From: Aegicerativicinus sediminis
Lineage (GTDB): Bacteria > Bacteroidota > Bacteroidia > Flavobacteriales > Flavobacteriaceae
Direction of reading: 5' to 3'
DNA length: 64,000 nucleotides
NCBI RefSeq assembly: GCF_015476115.1
Contig: NZ_CP064295.1
Span: 2,784,001 to 2,848,000 of the forward strand
Shown here: in pieces, positions 30,257-39,297 of the stretch
Numbering within the stretch: the first letter of the stretch is position 1
Layout: the number at the start of each line of letters is the position of its first letter
Made by a program: the position numbers and the translations under genes
The notes under the pieces: generated by a model
Databases searched by the model: none
Told to the model about the DNA's origin: nothing
The model's input: the letters and a program-made list of their open reading frames with translations, nothing else

Positions 30257-31399
30257 TTAATTTATTTCTTTTAAGGCCACACAACAAGTGGTTAGGTTAT
30301 GCATTTCTAAATTTCCTCCGGTTGCCCTACCTAATTCAGCATTGCTAAACATGCCAGCCATGGGGACATCCCATACCTCTTTAATACCTTCAAGTTCTTT
30401 ATTCATTAATGGTCCCAAAGACAGTATTCTACCGGCACAACTAAAAACAACGATGGCATCAGCTTCAGGCATCTCATTGTCTTTGAGTTTTTTAACCCCT
30501 TGAACAACCTTATCCATTACATCAAAATCGGGAGGTAATGAAAACCGCACTTTTGAGCCTTGTGGTACTGAACCACTTGTGTAAAATGAGCGATCCGACC
30601 AATCTACCACCAAACCTGGTCGCATAATGGGATCACCTTTTTCCCTCTGCAATTGCAACGGAAAATTGGCAGCAATTTCTACTAAGATGTTTTGGTTTTC
30701 AGGAGTAGGATTTTCAATTCCACCATATTTGGCAGTAAGGTCTAAAACAGGTGTATCGTCTACTGTATACACATGGTTGCCTTCACTTTTGGTGACGATT
30801 TTCTCAGTCCCAACAGCCTTCCAACCACAGGTTGCAATACCTTTTACTTTTATTTTAGCTTCGTCTAGGGCAATGCAAATGATTGCATTTTCACTATCAT
30901 TCTCATTAGTAAATACAAAGGTTTCGGTAAAGGCGTAATCGTCGCCAGCCCCACCTCCAAAAGCGTTCACATCCTCTCCAACTACTTCAGCGATTCCGTT
31001 CAACACCTCTTCGCCGTTGGCAGCAACGTTACTAATACCAATTAAAAATGCAGGTTTAGAAAATTTGTCATTTGCTTTTTCAGCAATGGATTTTGCTACC
31101 TTATAATACTGCTGGTCGGTGAATTCTTCAAAATACACGTGGAATGCCTCCTTGTCTAAATCTAACAATAATATGGCCGCAGAGAATTTTTCAGGAGTTT
31201 CATCAATAAATTCACCATTGGTGGTACAACCAAAAACAATAATATCCTTTTCATCCAACAAATTGGTTATAGCCTTTCTGTCTTGACTTTTTGAAATAAA
31301 AGCAATAGCTAGGGAAGGGGTAAACCCATCTTCCAAAGCATGTTCCAAATTGGATGCAATTTCAGCGGTGCTAAAGCCATGTATTGATTTTGCTTTCAT
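30257..31399 (-). CDS. FIST-domain sensory protein, second copy
   Basis: The 380-residue paralogue of the other FIST protein shares the MKAKSIHG start, FISKSQDRKAITNLL, VFGCTTNGEFID and the C-terminal IVVFSCAGRILSLGP...PMAGMFSNAELGRA segment. No export signal is present. It starts 28 bases after the stop of the propeller kinase and precedes the EthD-like gene by 11 bases. The two FIST proteins are clearly diverged from each other, so they may sense different ligands or form a heteromer. Family call is firm; ligand and partner are unknown. Confidence 0.9.
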   Translation of the reverse strand: MKAKSIHGFSTAEIASNLEHALEDGFTPSLAIAFISKSQDRKAITNLLDEKDIIVFGCTTNGEFIDETPEKFSAAILLLDLDKEAFHVYFEEFTDQQYYKVAKSIAEKANDKFSKPAFLIGISNVAANGEEVLNGIAEVVGEDVNAFGGGAGDDYAFTETFVFTNENDSENAIICIALDEAKIKVKGIATCGWKAVGTEKIVTKSEGNHVYTVDDTPVLDLTAKYGGIENPTPENQNILVEIAANFPLQLQREKGDPIMRPGLVVDWSDRSFYTSGSVPQGSKVRFSLPPDFDVMDKVVQGVKKLKDNEMPEADAIVVFSCAGRILSLGPLMNKELEGIKEVWDVPMAGMFSNAELGRATGGNLEMHNLTTCCVALKEIN

Positions 31400-31427
31400 C
31401 TATGTTGTTTCAAAAGTTATAGGTTGA

Positions 31428-34400
31428 TTATCCATCATTAGATTTTTTATTTTCAGGAATTTCAATTTGAAATGTGGTTCCTTCATTTTCCTTTGTGTCT
31501 AAGGTTATTATGCCATTATGTGCCTTAATTATATCGTATGATAGAGAAAGGCCTAATCCGGTACCATGACCAGCAGATTTGGTCGTAAAAAATGGCTGGA
31601 ATATTTTATCTTGAACGGTCTGTGGTATGCCATTACCATTATCCTGAATCTTGATTTTGATTTTACCATCCTCTTTCTCTGTACTAATTTTTACCTTGGG
31701 AACAAAGTTGCCATTGAGTATTTTGCCCTTTTCCTGAACGGCATAAAATGCATTATTCAGCAAATTCAAAATAACCCTACCAATATCTTGTGGCACAATT
31801 TCAACTTTCTTAATGCTAGGGTCGAATTCCGTTTCCATAGTGGCGTTAAAAGATTTGTCTTTGGCCCTAAGACCATGGTAGGAAAGCCGTAAATATTCAT
31901 CGCACAAGGCGTTGATGTCTGTGAATTCTTTCTGGCCGCTATGGTTACGGCTATGCATCAACATACCTTTTACGATAGAGTCGGCCCGTTTTCCATGGTG
32001 GATTATTTTGTCCTCATTATTTTTTATATCGGTGGATATTTCAAAGGCCTCATCCATACGCCCCTTTTTTATTTCATCTTGAAGCTCGTCTATGAGTTCT
32101 TTATTTATTTCAGAAAAGTTGTTGACGAAGTTTAATGGGTTCTGAATTTCATGTGCGATACCAGCGGTTAATTCACCTAAAGAAGCCATTTTCTCAGATT
32201 GGATTAACTGATTTTGAGTTTCCTTTAATTGGTTGATTTTTCGTCTTAATTCAGTAGTCCTCAGTGATACTTTTTCTTCAAGCAATCTATTTTCTCTCTT
32301 AAGCCATTGTGATCGGTATTGAATGATACGCCATAAAATGGCACTGCCAACTAAGGCAAATAGGAGGTAGGCCCACCATGTTTGCCACCAATATGGTAGA
32401 ATGGTAAAATTGAATTCCGCAGGTTTACTCCAAATATTATTGTCATTTTTTGCAGCAACTTTAAAAGTGTAGTTGCCCGCGGGTAAGTCCCGATAATTTT
32501 CAGTTGTCGTCTCTTTTGTAATCGGTGACCATGTCTTGTCAAGTCCTTCAAGGAAATACGTAAATGATATTTTGTCTTGGTTTTTATATTGAAGCCCCAT
32601 ATAATCAAAACTGATAAAGTTTTTATCAGGCTTTAATTCTAAATTTTTTGGCAAGTTATAAGGGCCTTCAACACCAGCGAAAGTCATTTCGGAAGTGGAG
32701 GGTTTTTCCTCTGAATTACCTCCAGCCGAATAAAGAATATCTTTTTCATTTGTCGACAATATTTTATCGTTTTCAGTTAGTTTCCATAGACTGTCTGTGT
32801 TTGTGGTGAATTTGGCTTCTTTATCAAATATTTTAAAACCTGTTATAAAAGCATTTGGTGGGACGGTATCATTAGTTGGAAGTTCTATTACCGTGAGTAT
32901 TTGACTTTCCACCCCAGCCCATAATCTACCCTTTTTATCAAAACTTATGCTATTTTGAGAAACGTCGACGTAATTTAAGCCTTGTTCATAACCAATAGAT
33001 TTTAAAGTCCATTGATTACTGTCATTTTCTTTATTTGGGATATAACTTATTCTAGTAAATCCTTTTGAAGAACCAGCATAAATGTCATTCCCGTTCGTTT
33101 TAATAGAATAGATATCGTTTGCTGGAAGTCCTTGATCTTTTGTGAAAGTTATGGATGACTTGTCTTGAATATTCAACTTTTGAACGCCTCTTTGGGTACC
33201 AAGCCAAATGTCATTGTCGTTTGAAGTGATACAAGATGTTTGGTTTGTTAATAATCCAGTTTCACCTTTTACCCATGAAAGCGTTTTAAAGTCTTCACTA
33301 ATAATTGCTACACCTTCCTCTCGTGTAGCAATCCAGATTCGATTTTTGCTGTCTATTGTGATGCCATCTACCCAATAAGTAGTACTAGCGTTATTTAATT
33401 CAAATTTTTTAAGAGTATTGTCATTTTCATTCAATAGGTAAATTTCCCCACCAAATGATCCCAAAACAAATTCATTAGGATTTATTTCTAATATTTCACT
33501 TATGTTAAAATCGTCATTAAAAAATCGACTATCTAATAAATGCTGAATCGTCCCATTTTGTTGGTCAATAATATTAATCCCTTCAAAGGTGCTATAAGAC
33601 CAAATTCGATTATTAGAATCTTCCATTAAGCCTGTAGCCCTAGCCGCTATAAGGCCATCATTTGGTGATAGGTGTTGAACATTACCGGTATTAGGGTTAT
33701 AGATGTCAATTCCATTGTAAGTTCCAATCCAAACTTTTCCCGTGTAATCTTCCAATGTGCCCCATACATTTCCATCTTCTAAGCCATTAGTGGCATTAAA
33801 ATTTCCAGGTCTATACCCATATCTATCCAAATAATAAATCCCACCACCATTGACATTAGAAAACCAAATGAGACCGTTATTGCCCTCTACTATATTGTAA
33901 ATTATGGCTGATTGCTGCCCTCCTAACTTAAAATTTTCAAATAGGTTTTGATCTAAATTAAGGGAGAATAGATTTCCTTGAAATGTACCTAACCAATAGT
34001 TGTCTTCATGGTCTTGGATAATTCTAATTATTCCTCCAAAATTATCGTTTATGTTATCCCGTGTATAAAAGGTAATTGAAGTTTTATTCGGGTTTAAAAT
34101 ATATAGCCCATCATTATGGCCAATAAATAAATTTCCTTTATTATCCCTTAAAAAGCTACTGCCTCCACTAATAGGGTACTTTGAGTCTTTGTTAATAACG
34201 GTATTCGAGCCTTTTTCAAAGTTTAGGATATTTATACCCTGCCTGGTATTTATCCAAACATTGTTTTCTGCATCAACATCAATATTCAAAATTCCATTGT
34301 CTTGTAAACCTTGATCTACCGAAAATAATTTTGCTTCTTTATTATCTAAATCGATAATTTTTAGACCAGTAAACCATCCACCGGCCCAAATTTTACCTTG

Positions 34401-35162
34401 GTTATCTTCAAAAATTGTGTAGGTTCTATCTCCTGCAGGAAATAAGCCTACAAACACATGGATTAGTTTTGCTTCAAAATCTATAAAAGTTAGATCGTTA
34501 TTATCACCTACCCAAAGTCTACCTTTAGAATCTTCAAAAATTGACTGGACATTGCTAAATTGAAACCCTTGTTCTATACCATAAATTTCTAATTGGTTAG
34601 AATCATATTTTACAATCGAACTTGTTCCACCAAACCATATATAGTTATTCTTGTCTTTAAAAACAGTAGTTACACTTCCTTGTAGTCCAAAAGATGTTTC
34701 GAGATTATAAATACCTCTTGAATTTTGGAAAGAAACTGTAGTTGGGCCAGCCTTTTCAACTGTAGGTGCCCCTAATTTTTTTACTTTAATTTTCAATTCT
34801 TGGGTGGGTAAGCTTCCATAGTCGAACTTGGAAGAAGTTAAGTTGTTCCAATTAAGTACCTCTGTTGTTGGGACACCCTTGATAGAATGGACATTGTCTA
34901 TATCAATTGGCTTTGAAGGCAAAGTTGCCATATCGAACTTAATTTTAGGAATCTTTTCTAGGCCAGGGTAATCAATAGTTTGCCATTTGATAGAGTCTGA
35001 TTCAGTAATGCTATAATCAAAAGTTTTTGGTTGTTCATACTCCGATGCCATATACGGCAATGGTGGTGCTTTTGTGGTTTGCTTACATGCAGTTATTGAA
35101 ATAATGGCAAGTGCTATTACTATTTTAATAGTACACGAAATGATATTAGTTGACTTATTCAC
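31428..35162 (-). CDS. Propeller/Y_Y_Y sensor histidine kinase with lipoprotein-type signal
   Basis: The 1244-residue protein starts at a GTG (an in-frame stop lies just upstream and no ATG fits). A lipobox-like ISITAC puts Cys at residue 26. About ten or more two-component propeller blades follow (for example DSKGRLWVGDNN, NYWLGTFQGN, GNVWGTLEDYTGKVWIGTYN). A Y_Y_Y-like beta domain (YKNQDKISFTYFLEGLDKTW...NYTFKVAAKNDNNIWS) is next, then a membrane helix at about 929-947, a coiled coil, and a kinase core with H1004 in LTAGIAHEIQNPLNF, N box NLLNNAFYAV, G1 DNGNGIP, G2 GTGLGLS. Unlike classical hybrid two-component systems of Bacteroidota it has no receiver or AraC domain. Relatives sense glycans or other periplasmic ligands; the ligand here is unknown. 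Confidence 0.93.
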   Translation of the reverse strand: MNKSTNIISCTIKIVIALAIISITACKQTTKAPPLPYMASEYEQPKTFDYSITESDSIKWQTIDYPGLEKIPKIKFDMATLPSKPIDIDNVHSIKGVPTTEVLNWNNLTSSKFDYGSLPTQELKIKVKKLGAPTVEKAGPTTVSFQNSRGIYNLETSFGLQGSVTTVFKDKNNYIWFGGTSSIVKYDSNQLEIYGIEQGFQFSNVQSIFEDSKGRLWVGDNNDLTFIDFEAKLIHVFVGLFPAGDRTYTIFEDNQGKIWAGGWFTGLKIIDLDNKEAKLFSVDQGLQDNGILNIDVDAENNVWINTRQGINILNFEKGSNTVINKDSKYPISGGSSFLRDNKGNLFIGHNDGLYILNPNKTSITFYTRDNINDNFGGIIRIIQDHEDNYWLGTFQGNLFSLNLDQNLFENFKLGGQQSAIIYNIVEGNNGLIWFSNVNGGGIYYLDRYGYRPGNFNATNGLEDGNVWGTLEDYTGKVWIGTYNGIDIYNPNTGNVQHLSPNDGLIAARATGLMEDSNNRIWSYSTFEGINIIDQQNGTIQHLLDSRFFNDDFNISEILEINPNEFVLGSFGGEIYLLNENDNTLKKFELNNASTTYWVDGITIDSKNRIWIATREEGVAIISEDFKTLSWVKGETGLLTNQTSCITSNDNDIWLGTQRGVQKLNIQDKSSITFTKDQGLPANDIYSIKTNGNDIYAGSSKGFTRISYIPNKENDSNQWTLKSIGYEQGLNYVDVSQNSISFDKKGRLWAGVESQILTVIELPTNDTVPPNAFITGFKIFDKEAKFTTNTDSLWKLTENDKILSTNEKDILYSAGGNSEEKPSTSEMTFAGVEGPYNLPKNLELKPDKNFISFDYMGLQYKNQDKISFTYFLEGLDKTWSPITKETTTENYRDLPAGNYTFKVAAKNDNNIWSKPAEFNFTILPYWWQTWWAYLLFALVGSAILWRIIQYRSQWLKRENRLLEEKVSLRTTELRRKINQLKETQNQLIQSEKMASLGELTAGIAHEIQNPLNFVNNFSEINKELIDELQDEIKKGRMDEAFEISTDIKNNEDKIIHHGKRADSIVKGMLMHSRNHSGQKEFTDINALCDEYLRLSYHGLRAKDKSFNATMETEFDPSIKKVEIVPQDIGRVILNLLNNAFYAVQEKGKILNGNFVPKVKISTEKEDGKIKIKIQDNGNGIPQTVQDKIFQPFFTTKSAGHGTGLGLSLSYDIIKAHNGIITLDTKENEGTTFQIEIPENKKSNDG

Positions 35163-35615
35163 AATTCAAAAGAGGAATTAACTGTTGTTATATATTAGAT
35201 GTTTCAGTTGTTACATATTATGTTGGTAATCGGTTTGGGACCACATGCTATTTATCAGGATCAGGGGGAGAAAAGAGAGAATAAATTCATATAACCTATT
35301 AAAAGCCATATAAATAGATATTTCGTGGACAGCGAACTAATTGTAAAATGGGGAGAAAAAAAGTCGACTTAAATATTCCTGCCACTATTGTTAATATAAA
35401 GCTGTTAGTTAAATGCGGTAGGGTAATAGTAGCGTTTGGAAGCTGTAGGAATTGGTTAGGAATGTACTGCCCATCCGCATCCTAGCGATGAAGTTATCAA
35501 AAAATTATTAAAAAACAGTAATGCTTTTTGCTCTAAATGATGTGTAATACTGTTAAAATTGATTTTAATCCTGAGGGATGGAGTGGTGGGGAAAGGGGAT
35601 TTTTACCTTAATAGT
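35163..35615. other. 453-base intergenic region, no gene seen
   Basis: It lies upstream of the GTG of the propeller kinase and downstream of the small membrane protein gene. I see no convincing ORF, RNA gene or strong hairpin. It should hold the promoter of the signalling gene run to its left, but I could not find a clear match to the Bacteroidota consensus (TTG then TAnnTTTG) on the minus strand. Confidence 0.6.
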
Positions 35616-36275
35616 TTAGGGACATTCTTTACGGTCCATCTTAAAACCGTCTAAATTGATATCATCTAAACCTCTGTTGTCAAAAGGATATTCTAAATCG
35701 TTTTGAATGTTATAAAGAGAAACCAAAATAAATTGGGTGACCATAACAATAGCAAAACTTATAAAATGAGGTGTATTTCCTCCAACATTATTTATGATTA
35801 CTGGTGCATAAATTAGGGGAAATAGAAAAATAAAAATCAGGCAATATGCTCTAAGGCTCCTCGGAGTTCGATGTGTGTTTATAGCATGAAGATTATCAAT
35901 TGCCTCTTGAAGATCATTTAAATAGCGCAATACCCGGTCTTTACTTTTTGCGGAAAGAGATTCTTTGTAATTAGATATAAATTGTTCTATATAATCTACA
36001 GTGTCGTCTAATTCGTTTAATTCGGTAGTGTTGTTTTTTAGATGCTCTAAAGTGTGAGTGCTAATATTGCATAGGAGCTGCTTCATTTCAGACTTATGCT
36101 CAGCAGAAAGCCGTACATCGCTATTTATATAATTGTTTACTGTTTTTAATGAACTTCTAAATTGACTTAAATGTTCCAAAGCCTTTTCCCTACGTCTAAA
36201 GGAGCCACGGATGCTAAAAACCAATGGAAATACAATTGCGATACTTAATAAGGTGAGGTCTACATTGAACACCAA
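35616..36275 (-). CDS. Small membrane protein, bestrophin-like/DUF4239-type pattern
   Basis: From the TTG at 36275 the protein has 219 residues: a membrane helix (LTLLSIAIVFPLVF), a long helical soluble part (RRREKALEHLSQFRSSLKTV), two further helices (LRAYCLIFIFLFPLIYAPVI, ISFAIVMVTQFILVSLYNI) and a tail LEYPFDNRGLDDINLD. The frame stays open upstream of the TTG to a stop near 36380. That upstream stretch translates to NLYFSIINFRTWVVLIFSFL and a continuing helix, which looks like true coding sequence, so the real N-terminus is probably near 36365, where only an ATA is available. The family name is a weak guess from the tail and topology. It is divergent from the gene at 36412. Confidence 0.7.
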   Translation of the reverse strand: MVFNVDLTLLSIAIVFPLVFSIRGSFRRREKALEHLSQFRSSLKTVNNYINSDVRLSAEHKSEMKQLLCNISTHTLEHLKNNTTELNELDDTVDYIEQFISNYKESLSAKSKDRVLRYLNDLQEAIDNLHAINTHRTPRSLRAYCLIFIFLFPLIYAPVIINNVGGNTPHFISFAIVMVTQFILVSLYNIQNDLEYPFDNRGLDDINLDGFKMDRKECP

Positions 36276-36411
36276 ATTGTATTCGTAACAGAAGTAAGTC
36301 GTTAAAAAAGAAAAGATTAAAACGACCCACGTCCTAAAATTTATTATGGAAAAATAGAGATTTATGGTTAGTTTTTCTTAAATTAAGCATTATAAAGCTA
36401 ACCTTATTCCC

Positions 36412-37470
36412 GTGAAAAAGCAAGTAACCAACTTATTATTGCTGCTTTTTTTAGTGGTTTATCAAATTTCATACCCCCAAAATGATTTAAAAACCGCTGA
36501 AGAGAGCAAGATTTCTCCATTGTTTCAATCAGATGCTATTCTTCCTATCGAGTTATCTTATTCTATAAAAGATCTCAAGAAAGAGACCAATGATAGTACA
36601 TATGTCGATTCCAAGCTTAAATATTTCTCTGATGATGAATGGAAAACGTTAGATGTTGAGATGCGTGTTAGGGGGAATTTTAGATTGAGGGAATGTTACT
36701 TTCCTCCAGTAAAGTTGAAAATTAAGAAGGCGCAACGCAAAAACACCATTTTTGAAGAAGATAAAAAGCTTAAGGTTGTTATGCCTTGTTTGAAGGAGAA
36801 AGGCAATAGTGATGACGTCATCAAAGAATTTTTAGCTTATAAAATCTATGAGCTAATAAGTCCATACCATTTTAATACTCGGTTAGTTGATATAAAGTTG
36901 ATTGAAGAGGTTAGGAATAAGGTTAAGGAATACGAGATAAAAGGTTTTTTAATTGAAGATTTTGACAATGTACTCGATCGTTTTGGTGGTAAGGAGGTAA
37001 AACGTAAGGTACATCCGATGGCTCAAGAGAATTTAAACTGTGTTCGGAACGAATTTTTCCAGTTTATGATTGGAAATACCGATTTTTCTACTGCCTATAG
37101 CCATAATCAAAAACTTATGTACTTAGATGGTCCCGTTATTCCAATACCTTACGATTTTGATTTGTGTGGACTAGTTGATCCAAGTTATGGCGTTGTTTCT
37201 TTGGTTGGCAAAGAACCTTTGCCAATTGAAAATGTCACCGAACGCTATTACCGTGGATTTAAACGAGGGAATGTTTATTTAGAGCAAGTGCGTAAAGAAT
37301 TTTTGGAAAAGAGGGCTGAGGTTTTTGCGACCATGGAACAGTACAAAACTTATTTCGAAAATGAGCAGAGCTATGGAAGAGCCAAAGATTTTATAATTGG
37401 ATTTTATAACATATTAGCTAACGATAACGATTTTAATAATCTAATAGTTGCGAGGGCAAGAGATAATTAA
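36412..37470 (+). CDS. Secreted protein with CotH-kinase-like motifs
   Basis: This is the only plus-strand gene. It begins at GTG (36412) with a signal peptide (MKKQVTNLLLLLFLVVYQIS) and has 352 residues. Motifs resemble the CotH atypical kinase fold: a glycine-rich RVRGNFRLRECYFPPVKLK (85-103), FLAYKIYELISPYHFNTRLV (start near 140), a hinge strand GFLIEDFDN, a catalytic-loop-like FMIGNTDFS (218-226) and a metal-binding-like IPYDFDLCG (245-253). CotH proteins phosphorylate secreted proteins or act structurally; the substrate here is unknown. It is tail to tail with pafA, 4 bases apart, with no obvious terminator between them. The CotH-like call rests on motif order only. Confidence 0.7.
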   Translation: MKKQVTNLLLLLFLVVYQISYPQNDLKTAEESKISPLFQSDAILPIELSYSIKDLKKETNDSTYVDSKLKYFSDDEWKTLDVEMRVRGNFRLRECYFPPVKLKIKKAQRKNTIFEEDKKLKVVMPCLKEKGNSDDVIKEFLAYKIYELISPYHFNTRLVDIKLIEEVRNKVKEYEIKGFLIEDFDNVLDRFGGKEVKRKVHPMAQENLNCVRNEFFQFMIGNTDFSTAYSHNQKLMYLDGPVIPIPYDFDLCGLVDPSYGVVSLVGKEPLPIENVTERYYRGFKRGNVYLEQVRKEFLEKRAEVFATMEQYKTYFENEQSYGRAKDFIIGFYNILANDNDFNNLIVARARDN

Positions 37471-37474
37471 CAAG

Positions 37475-39166
37475 TCATTCAAAAATTTCCATTAAAGGTT
37501 TTCCTTTTACTGATTCAGACATTTTAACTTTCAAAATTTTAGCCAAAGTTGGTGCTATATCCGTAGGCGCTACCTGTTCTGCCGAAGTGCCTTTTTTTAT
37601 GCCTTTACCGAACCAGATTAATGGTACATGGGTATCATATTCATAAGGTGATCCATGCACAGATCCTTTTACATCTTCAATATTTAAAACTCGACGGATG
37701 GTTTGAATGGTTCCATGATCATAGACAACCATAACGTCTCCTGATCGGTCTGGATAAAATCCATTTTGAATCATATTTTCAACTTTACCCTCAAATTTTC
37801 CTTTGTTCAAATTGCCTGCTGGAATAGCGTAGGCAATTCCATCTAAAGTTAAAAGGTAATTTGCAACCTCCTTTTGAATTTTAGACAAGTCTAAATTTTC
37901 ATGTTCAATTAATTCCCGGCGCAGGAATAGGTTTTCTGTTTCAAAATATTCTACCCAAGGCTTTAACCCATAAGTTTTGGCCAAATGATAATTTATACTG
38001 TCTTGGTAAACCCTATTTGATATTACACCTGTGGGTTCGCCTAAGGCTGCAAGTTGAGATGCAGGAGGTCCTGCGCCATGGTCTGAGGTAATAAATGCCG
38101 TATAATTTTCTTGACCAAAATTATCATCCAGGTAATCTAGTAATTTTTCTATTTCCTTATCTAACCGAATCATAACATCTTCCATTTCCACAGATTGTGG
38201 TCCGAAGGTATGTCCTATGACATCTGTTACTGAATAACTTATGCAAAACAGATCGGTATCCTTGTCCTTGCCTAATTTTTCCTCTTCAATGGCTTGGATT
38301 CCAAATTCTGTTAACATTGAGTTGCCGGCTGGAGAAATTAGTAAGAGCTGATATTCGGCATTTTGTTGCCTATATACTTCTCGTAACTCTGGAAAATTGT
38401 AAGGGAAAGTTGGTGTGGGTTTGCCTCCTATTGCTCTTTCGAAAGAATTGTCATCTGGCGCACTTTCTGTATAACTTTCTATAGGGTAAACTGTGTTCCA
38501 AACTGAGTCTAATGCCTTGCTGGCCCTTCCATCTTCATTGAATTTTTCTACCCATTTTGGCACCTCTTCAAAATAAAAAGAACTACTAACAAAATTTCCC
38601 GGACTAAAATGCCAGTCGTACCAATAAGCAGCATCTGCCATTTTTCCACCTGGCAATATGGCTGCTCTATCTTTTAAAGAAACACTGACAACTTTTGAAT
38701 TTTCATTCGATTTTTTAAGTTCATCACCTATGGTCGAAACCATTAGATAATTGGGTGAAGAACCAACAATATCGTCACGTTCTATACCTAATAATCGTAC
38801 TTGCGGATCACGTACGTTATCATTTAGATTCTTTATTTCACGACTATACCACGTATTATTGATGATGCCATGATCGCTTGGTGTTGTTCCGGTATAAATA
38901 CTGGCGTGTCCGGCAGCAGTTACTGTAGGTATATAATTAAAGTTGTGGTTTTCAAAATTGAAACCCTCATTGATCAGCCGGTTAAACCCTTTTTCTCCGT
39001 ATTTGGATTTGAATTTATGCAACAGGCCGTAACCCATTTGGTCGACAACTATACCAACTACAATTTTTGGGTTGTCGTTTAACTTGGATTGCGAAAAAGC
39101 GGAAAAACTGTTAAGAGAAAAAATTATGGCTGCAAGGAGGCAATTTTGAAGATATTTCTGGAACAT
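37475..39166 (-). CDS. pafA: PafA-type alkaline phosphatase (exported)
   Basis: The 563-residue protein has a signal peptide (MFQKYLQNCLLAAIIFSLNS...). It fits the alkaline phosphatase superfamily of the PafA branch. Zinc-site residues visible are D42 (VVDQMG), D315 and H319 (TDVIGHTFG), D362-H363 (TSDHGAG) and a His in HGSPYEYDTH (504-513). The nucleophile is T83 in VTAAGH, with N104 in INNTWY. K165 and R167 in SLKDRAA match the PafA signature pair that favours phosphate monoesters. PafA releases phosphate from organic monoesters in the periplasm or outside the cell. It lies 131 bases downstream of the end of the membrane-protein array and is read in the same direction. Confidence 0.92.
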   Translation of the reverse strand: MFQKYLQNCLLAAIIFSLNSFSAFSQSKLNDNPKIVVGIVVDQMGYGLLHKFKSKYGEKGFNRLINEGFNFENHNFNYIPTVTAAGHASIYTGTTPSDHGIINNTWYSREIKNLNDNVRDPQVRLLGIERDDIVGSSPNYLMVSTIGDELKKSNENSKVVSVSLKDRAAILPGGKMADAAYWYDWHFSPGNFVSSSFYFEEVPKWVEKFNEDGRASKALDSVWNTVYPIESYTESAPDDNSFERAIGGKPTPTFPYNFPELREVYRQQNAEYQLLLISPAGNSMLTEFGIQAIEEEKLGKDKDTDLFCISYSVTDVIGHTFGPQSVEMEDVMIRLDKEIEKLLDYLDDNFGQENYTAFITSDHGAGPPASQLAALGEPTGVISNRVYQDSINYHLAKTYGLKPWVEYFETENLFLRRELIEHENLDLSKIQKEVANYLLTLDGIAYAIPAGNLNKGKFEGKVENMIQNGFYPDRSGDVMVVYDHGTIQTIRRVLNIEDVKGSVHGSPYEYDTHVPLIWFGKGIKKGTSAEQVAPTDIAPTLAKILKVKMSESVKGKPLMEIFE

Positions 39167-39297
39167 GTAAAATGGAATTTTAGTAAAGATAAAGCCTTTC
39201 AGGATTATTGTTAAACAATTAAGAAATCCTTATAAAACTATGTCGGTAGTTTTGGAAAAACTTTACCCATTCTGATATTTATTTTTATCTGGTTAAG

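Noticed and set aside
30246-30287. Longer form of the EthD-like gene
   Set aside because: The upstream start is a TTG inside the FIST gene and the extra 14 residues do not belong to the EthD fold; the ATG at 30245 fits the family.
35163-35615. Small RNA or riboswitch in the largest intergenic region
   Set aside because: No recognisable conserved secondary structure or known motif could be read by eye; left as unannotated.
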